This document shows, piece by piece, positions 41,860 through 51,870 of a DNA stretch of 64,000 nucleotides (its first letter is position 1; each line of letters opens with the position of its first letter). The stretch lies in the NCBI GenBank assembly GCA_944386455.1, contig CALXBC010000001.1:62001-126000 (forward strand), read 5' to 3'. Source of the DNA: an uncultured Clostridia bacterium. Lineage in GTDB: Bacteria > Bacillota > Clostridia > Oscillospirales > Ruminococcaceae. Under the pieces are notes generated by a model that searched no databases, had not been told where the DNA came from, and saw only the letters and a list, made by a program, of their open reading frames with translations. A program made the position numbers and the translations under genes.

Positions 41860-43116
41860 CTAATCTGTCCAATACACCTGTGCACCCATAGCTTTCAAAT
41901 TCCCCTCAATATCTTCATAACCGCGTTGTACATGACACATGTTGCTGATTATGGTCTTGCCCTGTGCAGCAAGTCCGGCGATAATCAACGCCGCCCCGCC
42001 CCGCAGATCAGTGGCCTGTACAGAAGCGCCATATAGACTGGGAACTCCCTGAACCACAGCGATTTTTCCTTCCGTCCGAATATTCGCCCCCATCCGAATC
42101 AATTCTCCGGCATGGCGAAAGCGGTTTTCAAATATATTTTCCACAAAAACCGTTGTGGAATCCGAAAGGGTAGAAAGCGCCATCAACGGCGCCTGCGCAT
42201 CGGTTGGGAAACCGGGATAGGGCATGGTGCGGATCGTACCACCGCCGTTCAATCTTTTTGGAGCTTTCAAAAAAATGGTATCGTCCGAGCAGCGGATCAT
42301 GCATCCCATTTCTTCTAATACCGGAAGCACGCTTCCGATATCGTCCGGCCGGGTATGTAAAAGCTGAACCTCTCCGCCTGTAACCGCCGCACAGCACAAA
42401 TAAGTCACTGCGACGATCCGGTCCGGAATCACTTTATGCTCGCTCCCATATAAGGTCTCCACGCCGTCAATCCAAATTCTGCTTTTGCCTGCGCCATAGA
42501 TTTTCGCACCGCAGCGGTTCAAAAATTCCGCCAGATCAACGATTTCCGGTTCCTGCGCCGCATTGTTGATCACAGTCTGCCCACGGGCCGTTGCTGCGGC
42601 AAGTATGATATTTTCCGTGGCGCCAACACTCGGAAATGACAGCGAAATATTGCTGCCCTTCAGCCGTCCATCTGAAACACAGTTCAGATATCCATGCTCT
42701 TCCCGAATGTCCAGTCCAAGCTGACGCAGCGCCGACAAATGCAAATCGATCGGACGGGCTCCCAAATCACACCCACCCGGGAAGCTGATCCTGACCCTGC
42801 CCAGTCTCGCAGCGATTGCGCCCAGAAAAACAATAGAGGAGCGCATCTCCTGCATTAAGTCATCCGGGACATCAAAATGAGACAGATTTTCGGTATTGAC
42901 TGTCACCGTCGAGCCTTCCCGCCGGATACCGCATCCAAGATAAGAAAGTATCTTGCAGGCCGCGTCCACGTCGGATAAAGCCGGGCAGTTATGTAACACA
43001 CACTCCCCGCCGCTGAGGATGGTCGCCGCCAAAAGCGGCAGGGAACTGTTTTTGGCGCCGTGAACCGCAATTTCGCCGCTTAATGGAATGCCGCCGTCTA
43101 TCACTAGCTTATTCAC
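41860..43116 (-). CDS. murA: UDP-N-acetylglucosamine 1-carboxyvinyltransferase
   Basis: 418 residues from GTG at 43116, exactly the family length. It adds enolpyruvate to UDP-GlcNAc, the first committed step of peptidoglycan synthesis. VHGAKNSSLPLLAA, the fosfomycin-binding Cys116 in PGGCDLGARPIDLHL, and PGFPTDAQAPLMAL are present. The GTG has AAGGAG 8 bases upstream; the frame is open for 30 more codons but those are unlike MurA. A weak promoter (TTCACA-N18-TAGTAT) may lie in the 164-base gap behind murG. Confidence 0.96.
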   Translation of the reverse strand: MNKLVIDGGIPLSGEIAVHGAKNSSLPLLAATILSGGECVLHNCPALSDVDAACKILSYLGCGIRREGSTVTVNTENLSHFDVPDDLMQEMRSSIVFLGAIAARLGRVRISFPGGCDLGARPIDLHLSALRQLGLDIREEHGYLNCVSDGRLKGSNISLSFPSVGATENIILAAATARGQTVINNAAQEPEIVDLAEFLNRCGAKIYGAGKSRIWIDGVETLYGSEHKVIPDRIVAVTYLCCAAVTGGEVQLLHTRPDDIGSVLPVLEEMGCMIRCSDDTIFLKAPKRLNGGGTIRTMPYPGFPTDAQAPLMALSTLSDSTTVFVENIFENRFRHAGELIRMGANIRTEGKIAVVQGVPSLYGASVQATDLRGGAALIIAGLAAQGKTIISNMCHVQRGYEDIEGNLKAMGAQVYWTD

Positions 43117-43280
43117 TTCAAACACTCCTTCAAAAAGCATTCCCGTTGCCACGACAAAAACAAATGTGGCCTGTGCAGATTTCGCGCAAGCCATTTTTGC
43201 TGCCATACAGCGCCCTTTTGCAAGGCCGGTGGCAAAGGGTTTTGTACGCTATACTATGCTTTTCTCGGGAATTATGTGAA

Positions 43281-44411
43281 TTATCTGCCCTTTTGATTTA
43301 AAATCCGGCGGATTTCCTGATAAATCCGGTCTGAAGTATCCAATATCGCCAACTCCGACGCATGCCGTGCATACTCCTTAAGCAGCTCCGGATGCTGATA
43401 AAAATTTTCCAGAACAGAAAAAAGTTTCTTTTTATTATAATTTTTTTCTTCTATTACAATTGCCGCGCCATGGTCAGCTAAAACCATCGCGTTATGATAT
43501 TGGTGATTTTCCGTCACATTGGGAGACGGGACAAGGACTGAAGGTTTTCCCGCTGCTTCCAGTTCGCTCAGGGTAATCGCGCCTGCCCGGCATACCACAA
43601 GATCGGCAGCAGCCAGACAAACATCCATGTTGTCAATATAATCCCGAATATCCAGGCGGGGATTTTCAGCAGGCGTGATCCCGCGTTCTTTTAAAAGCTT
43701 TGGAAAAACGTCTTTTCCCAGCCGCCCCATCGCGTGAATATGATTGACATCGCCATGCTTTTGATGCCACTCCATAATATCGGCGACGATCTCGCTCAGT
43801 TTGACAGAGCCCAGACTGCCTCCAAACGACAGAATACAAAGCTTATCGTCCAAGCCAAGTTCTGCACGTGCTTCCTGCTTCTGTTTAAAAATGATGCTTT
43901 CGCGAATCGGATTTCCGACCACCAGATAGCGTTTCCCGTCCGGAAGGTGTTCCCTTGCCTTTTCAACCGCCAAAAATATGATGTCAGCATGCTTTGCCAG
44001 TATTTTGTTTGTGACACCAGGGTATGCATTCTGCTCATGGACTGCGGTCAGAATTCCCATCTGCGCAGCTTTTCTGACAACCGGCCCGCTGACATAACCG
44101 CCGGTACCAATTACGATATCCGGCCGAAAGGCGCTGATGATCTTTTTGGTCTTTGGCCCTGCGGAGACTGCGTACCGGACTGCATTGATATTGTGCAGAA
44201 TATTTTTTGGCGACAAGCTCCGGTGAATACCCTGAACTTCCACTGCCGCAAAAGCAAATCCCGCCTTTTTGACCAGTCCTGCTTCCATTCCGTTCGGAGT
44301 GCCCACAAATAAAATTTCGGAATCCGGTTCTTCCTTCTTTATTTTTTGTGCGATCGCAATTGCCGGATTGATGTGTCCGGCCGTTCCGCCGCCCGATAAA
44401 ATCGCCCGCAT
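43281..44411 (-). CDS. murG: UDP-GlcNAc:lipid I N-acetylglucosaminyltransferase MurG
   Basis: 376 residues, GT-B fold. GGGTAGHINPAIAIA at the start, the membrane-association loop, HEQNAYPGVTNKILA, LSFGGSLGS and VVCRAGAITLSELEAAGKPSVLVPSP are MurG motifs. It makes lipid II on the inner face of the membrane. The ATG at 44411 has GGAGAG 7 bases upstream. It follows ftsW after 39 bases. Confidence 0.96.
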   Translation of the reverse strand: MRAILSGGGTAGHINPAIAIAQKIKKEEPDSEILFVGTPNGMEAGLVKKAGFAFAAVEVQGIHRSLSPKNILHNINAVRYAVSAGPKTKKIISAFRPDIVIGTGGYVSGPVVRKAAQMGILTAVHEQNAYPGVTNKILAKHADIIFLAVEKAREHLPDGKRYLVVGNPIRESIIFKQKQEARAELGLDDKLCILSFGGSLGSVKLSEIVADIMEWHQKHGDVNHIHAMGRLGKDVFPKLLKERGITPAENPRLDIRDYIDNMDVCLAAADLVVCRAGAITLSELEAAGKPSVLVPSPNVTENHQYHNAMVLADHGAAIVIEEKNYNKKKLFSVLENFYQHPELLKEYARHASELAILDTSDRIYQEIRRILNQKGR

Positions 44412-44450
44412 ATAACTACTCTCCTGTCCATCCTTTCTTGCTGCCAATCG

Positions 44451-45596
44451 TCAGCTTGGTTCTGTCTTTACGCAGTACCGGGACACATTGAGCACGACTC
44501 CCATCTGGAACAGCTGGAGCAGCAGTGCCGTGCCGCCATAGCTGAAAAACGGAAGACTGATTCCGGTGTTTGGAATCGTGTTTGATACAACCGCAATATT
44601 CAGCATCGCCTGCAGGCCAATCTGAACGACCAGGCCCACCACCAGCATTGTTCCAAACTTATCCTGCGCCTTGGACGCAATGACAAAGCCGCGGTAGACA
44701 AGCATCACAAACAGCAAAATAACAATTGCCGCCCCAATAAAGCCAAGTTCCTCACAAACTATGGAAAAGATGAAATCATTGGCTGGTTCCGGCAAGTACA
44801 TATACTTCTGGCGGGACTGCCCCAGTCCCAGCCCGAACAGGCCACCCGATCCAATTGCCAGCAGGGACTGCACCGTCTGGTAGGTGCCGTCCTTCGGATC
44901 CGAAAACGGATCCAGCCAGCCGTTTAAACGGACTGATACATAATCGATCCCCTTGATTGCCACGATTGCAACAACACCCAATATAGCAATCGCAATTGCC
45001 AGGCCAAAATAACGGTATTTGGTTCCGCCGACGAACATCATCGTCAGCCCGATCGCCATGATCAGGATTGTGCCAGACAGATGCGGCTCCAGCAGCATTA
45101 CAACTGCAACCGCGCCCAAAAAGCCCAAAAACGGCAGTACACCATACACAAAGGTACCCATTCTTTTGTAATTAACAGAAATCAGATAGGCAAACAGCAG
45201 AATGATCGCGAACTTCATTATCTCAGACGGCTGAATCGTAATGCCGAAAACATTCAGCCAGCGTTTGGCATTATTTAAACCGTTTTCATCTCCTGCTGGT
45301 ATAATCAAAACTAAAATCAACAAAAAGTATGATCCGCCAAAAATCCAAAACACAAATTTTTTCAGAATGTGATAATCGATTTTGGAAATAATCAGCATTC
45401 CAATGACGCCTACAACAGCAAACAGCAGCTGTTTTTTTATCAGACGGAAAGAATCTCCATTATAGTGATAATAAGAATAAGCATAACTCGCCGAAAAGAG
45501 CATCACCAGTCCAAATGTGAGCAGGATCATGACAAGCACAAAAAAAGTGATGTCCATGCTGCCAACCTTTTTCACCCTGTCCTTAACCCGTCTCAC
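44451..45596 (-). CDS. ftsW: SEDS glycosyltransferase FtsW/SpoVE/RodA family
   Basis: 381 residues, ten predicted membrane helices. LFSASYAYSYYHYNGDSF, GITIQPSEIMKFAIIL, LEPHLSGTILIMAIG, GLGLGQSRQKYMYLPEPANDFIFS and NTGISLPFFSYGGTALLLQL are SEDS motifs, with the catalytic Asp in the large extracellular loop region. Its place between mraY and murG indicates FtsW or SpoVE, the septal peptidoglycan polymerase that pairs with the class B PBP. GTG start at 45596 with GGAGTGA about 10 bases upstream. Confidence 0.95.
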   Translation of the reverse strand: MRRVKDRVKKVGSMDITFFVLVMILLTFGLVMLFSASYAYSYYHYNGDSFRLIKKQLLFAVVGVIGMLIISKIDYHILKKFVFWIFGGSYFLLILVLIIPAGDENGLNNAKRWLNVFGITIQPSEIMKFAIILLFAYLISVNYKRMGTFVYGVLPFLGFLGAVAVVMLLEPHLSGTILIMAIGLTMMFVGGTKYRYFGLAIAIAILGVVAIVAIKGIDYVSVRLNGWLDPFSDPKDGTYQTVQSLLAIGSGGLFGLGLGQSRQKYMYLPEPANDFIFSIVCEELGFIGAAIVILLFVMLVYRGFVIASKAQDKFGTMLVVGLVVQIGLQAMLNIAVVSNTIPNTGISLPFFSYGGTALLLQLFQMGVVLNVSRYCVKTEPS

Positions 45597-45625
45597 TCAA
45601 AACTCACTCCAAACGTTATCTTCTC

Positions 45626-46642
45626 TTAATTCAGGCTCAGATACACCGACCATACGCCCAGCGCACTGAATATCAATGTGATTGCCGAAAAGACAAACAC
45701 GATCTTATTCTCGCTCCAGCCGCTCATCTCAAAATGGTGATGAATGGGAGCCATCTTAAAGATCCGTTTGCCCGTCAGCTTAAAGCTGCCGATCTGCAAA
45801 ATGTCGGAAATTGTCTCAATCAGATAAATGATCCCCACAAAAACCAGTATCACGGGATTGCCCACACCGAATGCAAGCGCGACAACCATACCGCCCAGAA
45901 ACATTGAGCCAGTGTCACCCATAAATATTTTGGCCGGGTGAAAATTCCAAACCAAAAAACCGACGCAGCCAGCAGCAAGGGCAACAGCCATCAAGCCCAT
46001 CTTTGCCTGATTGAGCAGACTGCAGATGAAAATAAACGCAATTCCCACCACAAAAGTGACAGAACTTGCAAGTCCGTCGATCCCATCAGTCAGATTGACG
46101 GCGTTGACCGCACCCACGATCACAAAGACCATAGCAGGATAATAAAACCAGCCCAGATCCCACTGTCCGATAAACGGGATCGGTATAATGGTGGAATGAT
46201 CCCCCGCAAGATACACACAGGCAAGATATGCAACTGCGATCAAAAACTGCATGACCAGCTTCTGCTTGGCGTTGAGTCCCAGGTTCCGCTTTTTCACCAT
46301 TTTGATATAGTCGTCCACAAAACCGACAAACCCATAGGCGAACGCCATAAAAAGTCCCGCCCAGAGCCGTGCTTCTGCCGTAACGGTTCCATCCGCCATA
46401 TTCTCTGTGCCGCTGAACTTTAAAATCAGGTATCCTGCCGCCACAGCAATCAGGATCCCGGTTCCAAACATCAGGCCGCCCATAACAGGTGTTCCCTGTT
46501 TGTTCTTGTGCCAGGTCGGACCGACTTCCTTGATTGTCTGTCCAAGCTTCAGTCTCCTCAGCACCGGGATCAGGATAAATCCCAGCAGCGCTGTCACTCC
46601 GAATGCAATGACCGCCGTAATCAAACTTGCATATCCAGCCAT
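45626..46642 (-). CDS. mraY: Phospho-N-acetylmuramoyl-pentapeptide transferase MraY
   Basis: 338 residues, about ten helices. PTWHKNKQGTPVMGGL, FVDDYIKMVKKRNLGL (the DDxxK site), NLTDGIDGLAS, FMGDTGSMFLGG and FKMAPIHHHFEMSGWSE are all present. It makes lipid I from UDP-MurNAc-pentapeptide. GGAGAG lies 8 bases before the ATG. murF is 4 bases upstream and ftsW 29 bases downstream, with no murD in between. Confidence 0.98.
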   Translation of the reverse strand: MAGYASLITAVIAFGVTALLGFILIPVLRRLKLGQTIKEVGPTWHKNKQGTPVMGGLMFGTGILIAVAAGYLILKFSGTENMADGTVTAEARLWAGLFMAFAYGFVGFVDDYIKMVKKRNLGLNAKQKLVMQFLIAVAYLACVYLAGDHSTIIPIPFIGQWDLGWFYYPAMVFVIVGAVNAVNLTDGIDGLASSVTFVVGIAFIFICSLLNQAKMGLMAVALAAGCVGFLVWNFHPAKIFMGDTGSMFLGGMVVALAFGVGNPVILVFVGIIYLIETISDILQIGSFKLTGKRIFKMAPIHHHFEMSGWSENKIVFVFSAITLIFSALGVWSVYLSLN

Positions 46643-46646
46643 TTTG

Positions 46647-48008
46647 TCAACTCTCCCCGCAAATTTTCTCCATGAGCTCTTCCAGTTTCATCCCGCGGCT
46701 TGCCTTAAACAGCAGACAGTCGCCGGGCCGAACTGTTTCACGGACTGCACGAACAAGATCGTCCCGCTGCGGATAAAACATCGCGTTATCCATTCCTGCT
46801 TCTTTGGCACCTTTTACGATATACGCCGCATCTGTGCCCGTGCAGAACAACAAATCCGCCTTGCTCTGCGCTACAGCCCTTCCAACATCATAATGCGCCC
46901 TGACAGAATAGCTGCCAAGTTCCAGCATATCAGACAACACCGCAATACGGCGGCCGGTACAGCCTACCGCAGACAGTGCATGCAGCGCAGCCAGCATGGA
47001 ATCCGGACTGGCATTATAACAGTCCTCGATTACCATCATACCACGCCTGTCAACAATCCGCTGCCGCATTCCGGCGGGCGTGTATTGCTCCAGCGCGGCA
47101 ACAGCTGCCTGCGGGTCCACATCATTGATCAGACCAACCGCAAAGGCAGCCAGTGCATTGAGTACGTTGTGCTTTCCAATCGCAGGAAGTACCGTGTGCG
47201 CCTTTTTTCCATAAAAAACAATGTCAAACTCCGTTGTCAGCCCGGTTTCCTGAATATTAACCGCACGGATATCCGCATGGGGGCTGTCAATCCCGTAGGT
47301 GATGATCTCGCGCTCCAGTTCATCAGCCGCTTGACTCAGCAGGTCATTGTCCGAATTAAGCAGTAAAGGCGCATGCTCATCCATCCCGTCCAGAATTTCC
47401 AATTTGGCCTTCAGGATTCCTTCCCGGCTGCCAAGATTTTCAATGTGAGAAACGCCAATGTTGGTAATGACTCCCATGTTGGGTGCAGCCGCTTTTGCCA
47501 GGCGGCTGATCTCGCCAAAGTGAGACATGCCCATTTCGATTACCGCCGTCTGATAACTGCTGTCCAGCCGCAGAAGGGTACGCGGCAGTCCGATTTCATT
47601 GTTAAAATTCCCTTCTGTTTTCAGCGTTTTGTACCTGCTTTCCAGCACCGCGGCAACCATTTCCTTGGTCGTGGTCTTTCCCACGCTGCCGGTAATTCCT
47701 ACCACGGTAACAGGAAATCTGCGGCGATACCAGCCTGCAAGATCCAAATAAGCCTTTCTGGTATCCGACACCCGGACCACACATTTTCCTTTGATATCCC
47801 GATCTGCTAAAACGGCGGCAGCGCCTGCTTCAAACGCCTTTGCAACAAAATCATGTCCGTCAAACCGTTCTCCCCGGATAGGAATAAACAGACTGCCCTT
47901 TGAAATGTCTCTGGTGTCTGTCGATACCTCCGTAATTTCACAGTCCGCACCGCTTTCCTGTCTGCCGCCGACTGCTTTTATAATATCCGCTAAGGTTAGT
48001 TTTTCCAA
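46647..48008 (-). CDS. murF: UDP-MurNAc-tripeptide-D-Ala-D-Ala ligase MurF
   Basis: About 453 residues. ATP site GITGSVGKTTTKEM, NIGVSHIENLGSREGI, AIGKHNVLNALAAFAVG and IEDCYNASPDSMLAAL match Mur ligases, and the N-terminal domain (VSTDTRDISKGSLFIPIRGERFDGH) is that of MurF. I prefer the TTG at 48008, which has GGAGG exactly 8 bases upstream; the ATG at 48023 contains that GGAGG in its first codons and has no ribosome site of its own. Confidence 0.95.
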   Translation of the reverse strand: MEKLTLADIIKAVGGRQESGADCEITEVSTDTRDISKGSLFIPIRGERFDGHDFVAKAFEAGAAAVLADRDIKGKCVVRVSDTRKAYLDLAGWYRRRFPVTVVGITGSVGKTTTKEMVAAVLESRYKTLKTEGNFNNEIGLPRTLLRLDSSYQTAVIEMGMSHFGEISRLAKAAAPNMGVITNIGVSHIENLGSREGILKAKLEILDGMDEHAPLLLNSDNDLLSQAADELEREIITYGIDSPHADIRAVNIQETGLTTEFDIVFYGKKAHTVLPAIGKHNVLNALAAFAVGLINDVDPQAAVAALEQYTPAGMRQRIVDRRGMMVIEDCYNASPDSMLAALHALSAVGCTGRRIAVLSDMLELGSYSVRAHYDVGRAVAQSKADLLFCTGTDAAYIVKGAKEAGMDNAMFYPQRDDLVRAVRETVRPGDCLLFKASRGMKLEELMEKICGES

Positions 48009-48038
48009 AAAAACAGCCTCCATACCAGAATACTGACT

Positions 48039-49475
48039 TTATTCCAGCGTTTTTAATGCTTCCGCCACAATTTCCCGTTCGTCAAAGTGAATCTTTTCTG
48101 TTCCAATAACCTGATAGTCCTCATGGCCCTTTCCTGCAAGTACGATCACATCTCCGGGCTGTGCGTGACCGACAGAATAAAAAATGGCATCTCTGCGGTT
48201 TGGAATCACAACATATGGAGTTCGTGCGCGTTCTACCCCGGGCAGAATGTCTTCAATAATCTGTTCCGGGTCTTCCGTTCGCGGATTGTCCGAAGTCACA
48301 ATCACAAAGTCAGAATATCTCGCAGCAGCCTCTCCCATGAGCGGGCGTTTTCCCCGGTCACGGTCTCCGCCGCAGCCAAACAGCGTCACTAAGCGTCCGC
48401 GTGCAAACCGCTTCATGCTCGGCAGAATATTTTCCAATCCGTCCGGCGTATGCGCATAATCACAGATCACCGTAAAATCACGCCCCGTGGGGATGATCTC
48501 GCTTCTTCCTTTTACCCCGGCGCAATGGTTTAGAGTTTCCGTGATCCGCTCGATCGAAATTCCTACTTCCCGGCAGACAGCCGCAGCAGCCAGAGCATTC
48601 TGCACCGAGTACAGGCCAGGCATCGGAAAGTTTACGCGGCTGGTAATATTGCTGCAGGAGAAATGGAAAGACACCCCCTGAGGTGTACATTCAATGCTGT
48701 CTGCATAAAAATCGGCATTGGGATTTTCCAGAGAACAGGTTACGGTCCGGCAGCCCGCCAGCAAAGAGAGCTGTTTGCCATACGAGTCATCAATGTTGAT
48801 GATGCCGACATCCGTCATGTCAAACAACCGTCTTTTGGCCGCAAAATAATTTTCCATTGTTTTGTGATAATCCAGATGATCCTGAGACAGGTTTGTAAAA
48901 ACCGCCGCATTAAAATGAGTGTCCCCGACGCGATACTGATCCAGCGCATGGGAAGATACTTCCATCACAACATATTCGCATCCTGCATCCGCCATTTGAC
49001 GGAACAGCGCCTGCAAATCATAGGCATCGGGCGTAGTCCGCTCTGTTGGATATATCTGATCGCCGATCTCGTTTTGAATGGTGCCAATCAGGCCTGCCTT
49101 GATCCCGCAGGCAGTCAGAATATTTTTGATAAGCGTCGTGACTGTTGTTTTCCCATTCGTTCCTGTCACACCAATCATCTTCAGCTGCTGTGCAGGATTT
49201 CCAAACCAGTTTCCGCAAATGGTACCATATGCTTTTCTGGTATTGCCGGTTATGATTTGGCATTCAAGTCCGAGATCATGTTCGCATACAACGGCCGAAG
49301 CTCCTTTTGCAACGCTTTCTGCCGCATGGTCATGTCCGTCAAAATGTTCCCCCGCAATACAAACGAACAGACTTCCCTTTTCTACCTTGCGGGAATCACA
49401 GGTCACGCCGGTGATCTCACAGTCAAAGGATGGTATGCCGCATTCCACATGGTGGAGCAGTTGCTTCAGTTTCAT
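48039..49475 (-). CDS. murE: UDP-MurNAc-tripeptide synthetase MurE, meso-DAP type
   Basis: 478 residues. GVTGTNGKTTVTTLIKNIL is the ATP site, KRRLFDMTDVG and CDYAHTPDGLENIL are family motifs, and TSDNPRTEDPEQI contains DNPR, the signature for meso-diaminopimelate as substrate. Thus the peptidoglycan should be A1gamma type. The ATG at 49475 is preceded by AAAGGA at a longish 12 bases; an ATG at 49508 has no ribosome site. Follows the PBP gene closely. Confidence 0.96.
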   Translation of the reverse strand: MKLKQLLHHVECGIPSFDCEITGVTCDSRKVEKGSLFVCIAGEHFDGHDHAAESVAKGASAVVCEHDLGLECQIITGNTRKAYGTICGNWFGNPAQQLKMIGVTGTNGKTTVTTLIKNILTACGIKAGLIGTIQNEIGDQIYPTERTTPDAYDLQALFRQMADAGCEYVVMEVSSHALDQYRVGDTHFNAAVFTNLSQDHLDYHKTMENYFAAKRRLFDMTDVGIINIDDSYGKQLSLLAGCRTVTCSLENPNADFYADSIECTPQGVSFHFSCSNITSRVNFPMPGLYSVQNALAAAAVCREVGISIERITETLNHCAGVKGRSEIIPTGRDFTVICDYAHTPDGLENILPSMKRFARGRLVTLFGCGGDRDRGKRPLMGEAAARYSDFVIVTSDNPRTEDPEQIIEDILPGVERARTPYVVIPNRRDAIFYSVGHAQPGDVIVLAGKGHEDYQVIGTEKIHFDEREIVAEALKTLE

Positions 49476-49513
49476 TTTAATACCCAATCCTTTCTGCCGT
49501 TCAGCCATCTTTA

Positions 49514-51751
49514 TTATCCGTCACTTGCCGTTGTGCGGCATTCAACCTCAATCACAGTGCCGATCGGTACTTTTTCGCCTTCACCAACTGACTGTGAAAC
49601 CACTTTTGCCCCGGTGGCATTTGCGGCGCCGCCGTTGAGTTTAATATTCAGGTGGAGATTCGTCAATACCGTATTGGCGGTTGAAGGCGACAATCCCACC
49701 AGCTTTGGCACCGTCACTGTGGTCTCAGCGGCGTCATCCTCTGTATAAAGGATCACCTTTCCCTGTTGAGACAAGCTTGTGCCGCGGGCAGGCACCTGTT
49801 TGACAACCGTATTCCCGCTGCCTTTTACAACTGCCTTCAAGCGGTCGTTTGTCACTTCGTTCTGTGCCTTCAGGATGTCCATCCCCACATAATTTCCGAC
49901 CGGGACCTCCTGCTGTGCCAGTTCTTCCTCTGTATACTGCGGCTCATATCCCAGATAAGGCAGGGTGTCCGCCATCACAGAAGCACATGCAGGCCCGGCG
50001 ACCACGCTGCCGTAATAGCCTTTGGACACATCCGGCTCGTCGACCACAATCAAAACAGCGATCTCAGGATCATCAACCGGCGCAAAGGTACAGAAGGATG
50101 AAATATATTTTTTATTGACGGCATCGTTTTTCTTCTGTGAGGTACCGGATTTTCCGCCGATCCGATACCCCTTTACATAGGCGTTGCTGCCGCCGTTGGC
50201 CGCAACAACACCCTCCAGCAGCGGGCGCATTGCTTCCGACGTTTCCTCGGATATGACCTGTCGTTTCACATCGGTTTCCACGTTTTTGACTACGTTGCCG
50301 TCCTCATCCAGGATTTTCTGCACAACATGCGGTGTTACCAGCTTACCGCCGTTGACAACCGCAGCCATAACAGTAATCATTTGAATCGGCGTCACAACAT
50401 TTGACTGTCCGAACGAACACGACGCAAGGTCAACGATGCTCATTGCCCTTCCATCAGAATAAGTCTGACAGGCCTGTTCTCCCGGCAGGTCGATGCCTGT
50501 TTTGGAGCCGGTAGCCAGCCCGAAAGAGCGAACATACTTGGTAAAAAGATCTGCTCCCAGCATTTGTCCGATTTCGATAAAAGCCGGGTTGCAGGAGTTG
50601 ACGACTGCCTGTGCAAAATTTTCTGTACCATGACCGCTTCGCACATGGCAATGCATCGTCTCGCTGGCCACTTTTTTGGAGCCCGTGCAATGGAATGAAG
50701 TATCCATGGTAACTTTTTTCTCTTCCAAAGCGGCAGAAGCCGTAACCACCTTAAAGACAGAACCGGGTTCATAAAGCTCCGTGATCGCTTTATTCCGCCA
50801 CTGCCGCTCCCAAGCGGCAGATCTTGCTTCCTTCAGTGCGGCGCCTTCCAGACCTTCCAATGTTGCGGCCAAAGCAGAATCAGTAATTTCATATGGCTCA
50901 TTCAGATTAAAGTCCGGTTTGGAGGACATTGCCAGGATTTCTCCGGTGTTGACATTCATCACAATACCTGCGGCACGATTTGCGGGGTTAAACTGGCTGA
51001 CCGTTGCATCCAGTGCCTTTTCCAGGAAATTCTGGATAGAATAGTCCAATGTCAAAACCAGGCTGTTTCCGTCCTTTGGCTCATACATTTTTTCATAGGT
51101 CAGCGGCATATCCGTTCCATTTGCATTTTTGGCCGAAACAATCCGCCCAGGCGTCCCTGTCAGATATTCGTCATATTTTGCCTCGATTCCATACAGCCCC
51201 TGGTTGTCGGAGCCCGTGAACCCGATAACCGATGACGCCAGCTCATTATAGGGATAATACCGTTTGCTGTCCTCCACCAAATGAATACAGGAGATATCAT
51301 GCTCCTTGGCAAAGGCGCGGATTTCGTCAGCCTCAGGTTCCTCGACCTTTTTTTTGATAACCTCGTAGTAATTCTGTTTTTTGCTTTTTTCGATAATGGA
51401 GTCTTTTTCTACTTCTAATATTGTTGACAGGTTTTCTGCGATTAAAGCACGCTGATTTTCTCTTTCAGTTTCATCTTTAATCGCATTCAGGTCGTTTGGA
51501 GATATAAAAACCGTCCACACCGTGGCGCTGCGGGCAATCGCCTTCATGTTTCTGTCATAAATGGTGCCGCGTTTGCCGGTCACCGTAATATCGCGCATCT
51601 GGTTTTCCAGTGCTTTCGTCTGATAAAAATCGCTTTTAATCACAGACTCGTAAAACAGATTGACGAGTACTGCTGTAAAACCAAGTAAGATCAGTGCAAT
51701 GACCACCCGGTTGAGCCTGTTTTTGATTTTTTGTGTTGGACCCTTCGACAA
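49514..51751 (-). CDS. Class B penicillin-binding protein with two PASTA domains (FtsI/SpoVD type)
   Basis: 745 residues. One N-terminal membrane helix (about 15-35), a PBP dimerisation domain with GKRGTIYDRNMK, and a transpeptidase domain with SVFK (331-334), SCN (386-388) and KSGT (534-537). Two PASTA domains follow (about 612-740), which sense muropeptides or help septal placement. By position it partners FtsW in septal wall synthesis; whether it is vegetative PBP2x/FtsI or sporulation SpoVD cannot be settled, since both share this locus in Firmicutes. Confidence 0.94.
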   Translation of the reverse strand: MSKGPTQKIKNRLNRVVIALILLGFTAVLVNLFYESVIKSDFYQTKALENQMRDITVTGKRGTIYDRNMKAIARSATVWTVFISPNDLNAIKDETERENQRALIAENLSTILEVEKDSIIEKSKKQNYYEVIKKKVEEPEADEIRAFAKEHDISCIHLVEDSKRYYPYNELASSVIGFTGSDNQGLYGIEAKYDEYLTGTPGRIVSAKNANGTDMPLTYEKMYEPKDGNSLVLTLDYSIQNFLEKALDATVSQFNPANRAAGIVMNVNTGEILAMSSKPDFNLNEPYEITDSALAATLEGLEGAALKEARSAAWERQWRNKAITELYEPGSVFKVVTASAALEEKKVTMDTSFHCTGSKKVASETMHCHVRSGHGTENFAQAVVNSCNPAFIEIGQMLGADLFTKYVRSFGLATGSKTGIDLPGEQACQTYSDGRAMSIVDLASCSFGQSNVVTPIQMITVMAAVVNGGKLVTPHVVQKILDEDGNVVKNVETDVKRQVISEETSEAMRPLLEGVVAANGGSNAYVKGYRIGGKSGTSQKKNDAVNKKYISSFCTFAPVDDPEIAVLIVVDEPDVSKGYYGSVVAGPACASVMADTLPYLGYEPQYTEEELAQQEVPVGNYVGMDILKAQNEVTNDRLKAVVKGSGNTVVKQVPARGTSLSQQGKVILYTEDDAAETTVTVPKLVGLSPSTANTVLTNLHLNIKLNGGAANATGAKVVSQSVGEGEKVPIGTVIEVECRTTASDG

Positions 51752-51814
51752 AGTATTGACCTCCTGTGATTTCTAATAACACCTGTGTCAGAATCTGTCC
51801 TTAACTGCGAAAAC

Positions 51815-51843
51815 AAGGGTCAAGAATTTTGTTCTCAACCCTT
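51815..51843 (-). terminator. Imperfect hairpin between ftsL and the PBP gene
   Basis: Minus-strand AAGGGT..GAA / TTC..ACCCTT arms with a 2x2 internal mismatch, 5-nt loop, then TTGTTTTCG. Could be a leaky terminator that lowers expression of downstream genes. Confidence 0.35.
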
Positions 51844-51870
51844 TGCTGTTTCTTAATAATATGTATTGTT

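Noticed and set aside
46407-47366. 319-codon plus-strand ORF opposite mraY/murF
   Set aside because: Shadow of conserved coding sequence; no supporting signals.
48663-49748. 361-codon plus-strand ORF opposite murE and the PBP gene
   Set aside because: Crosses two conserved genes on the other strand and has no protein family features.
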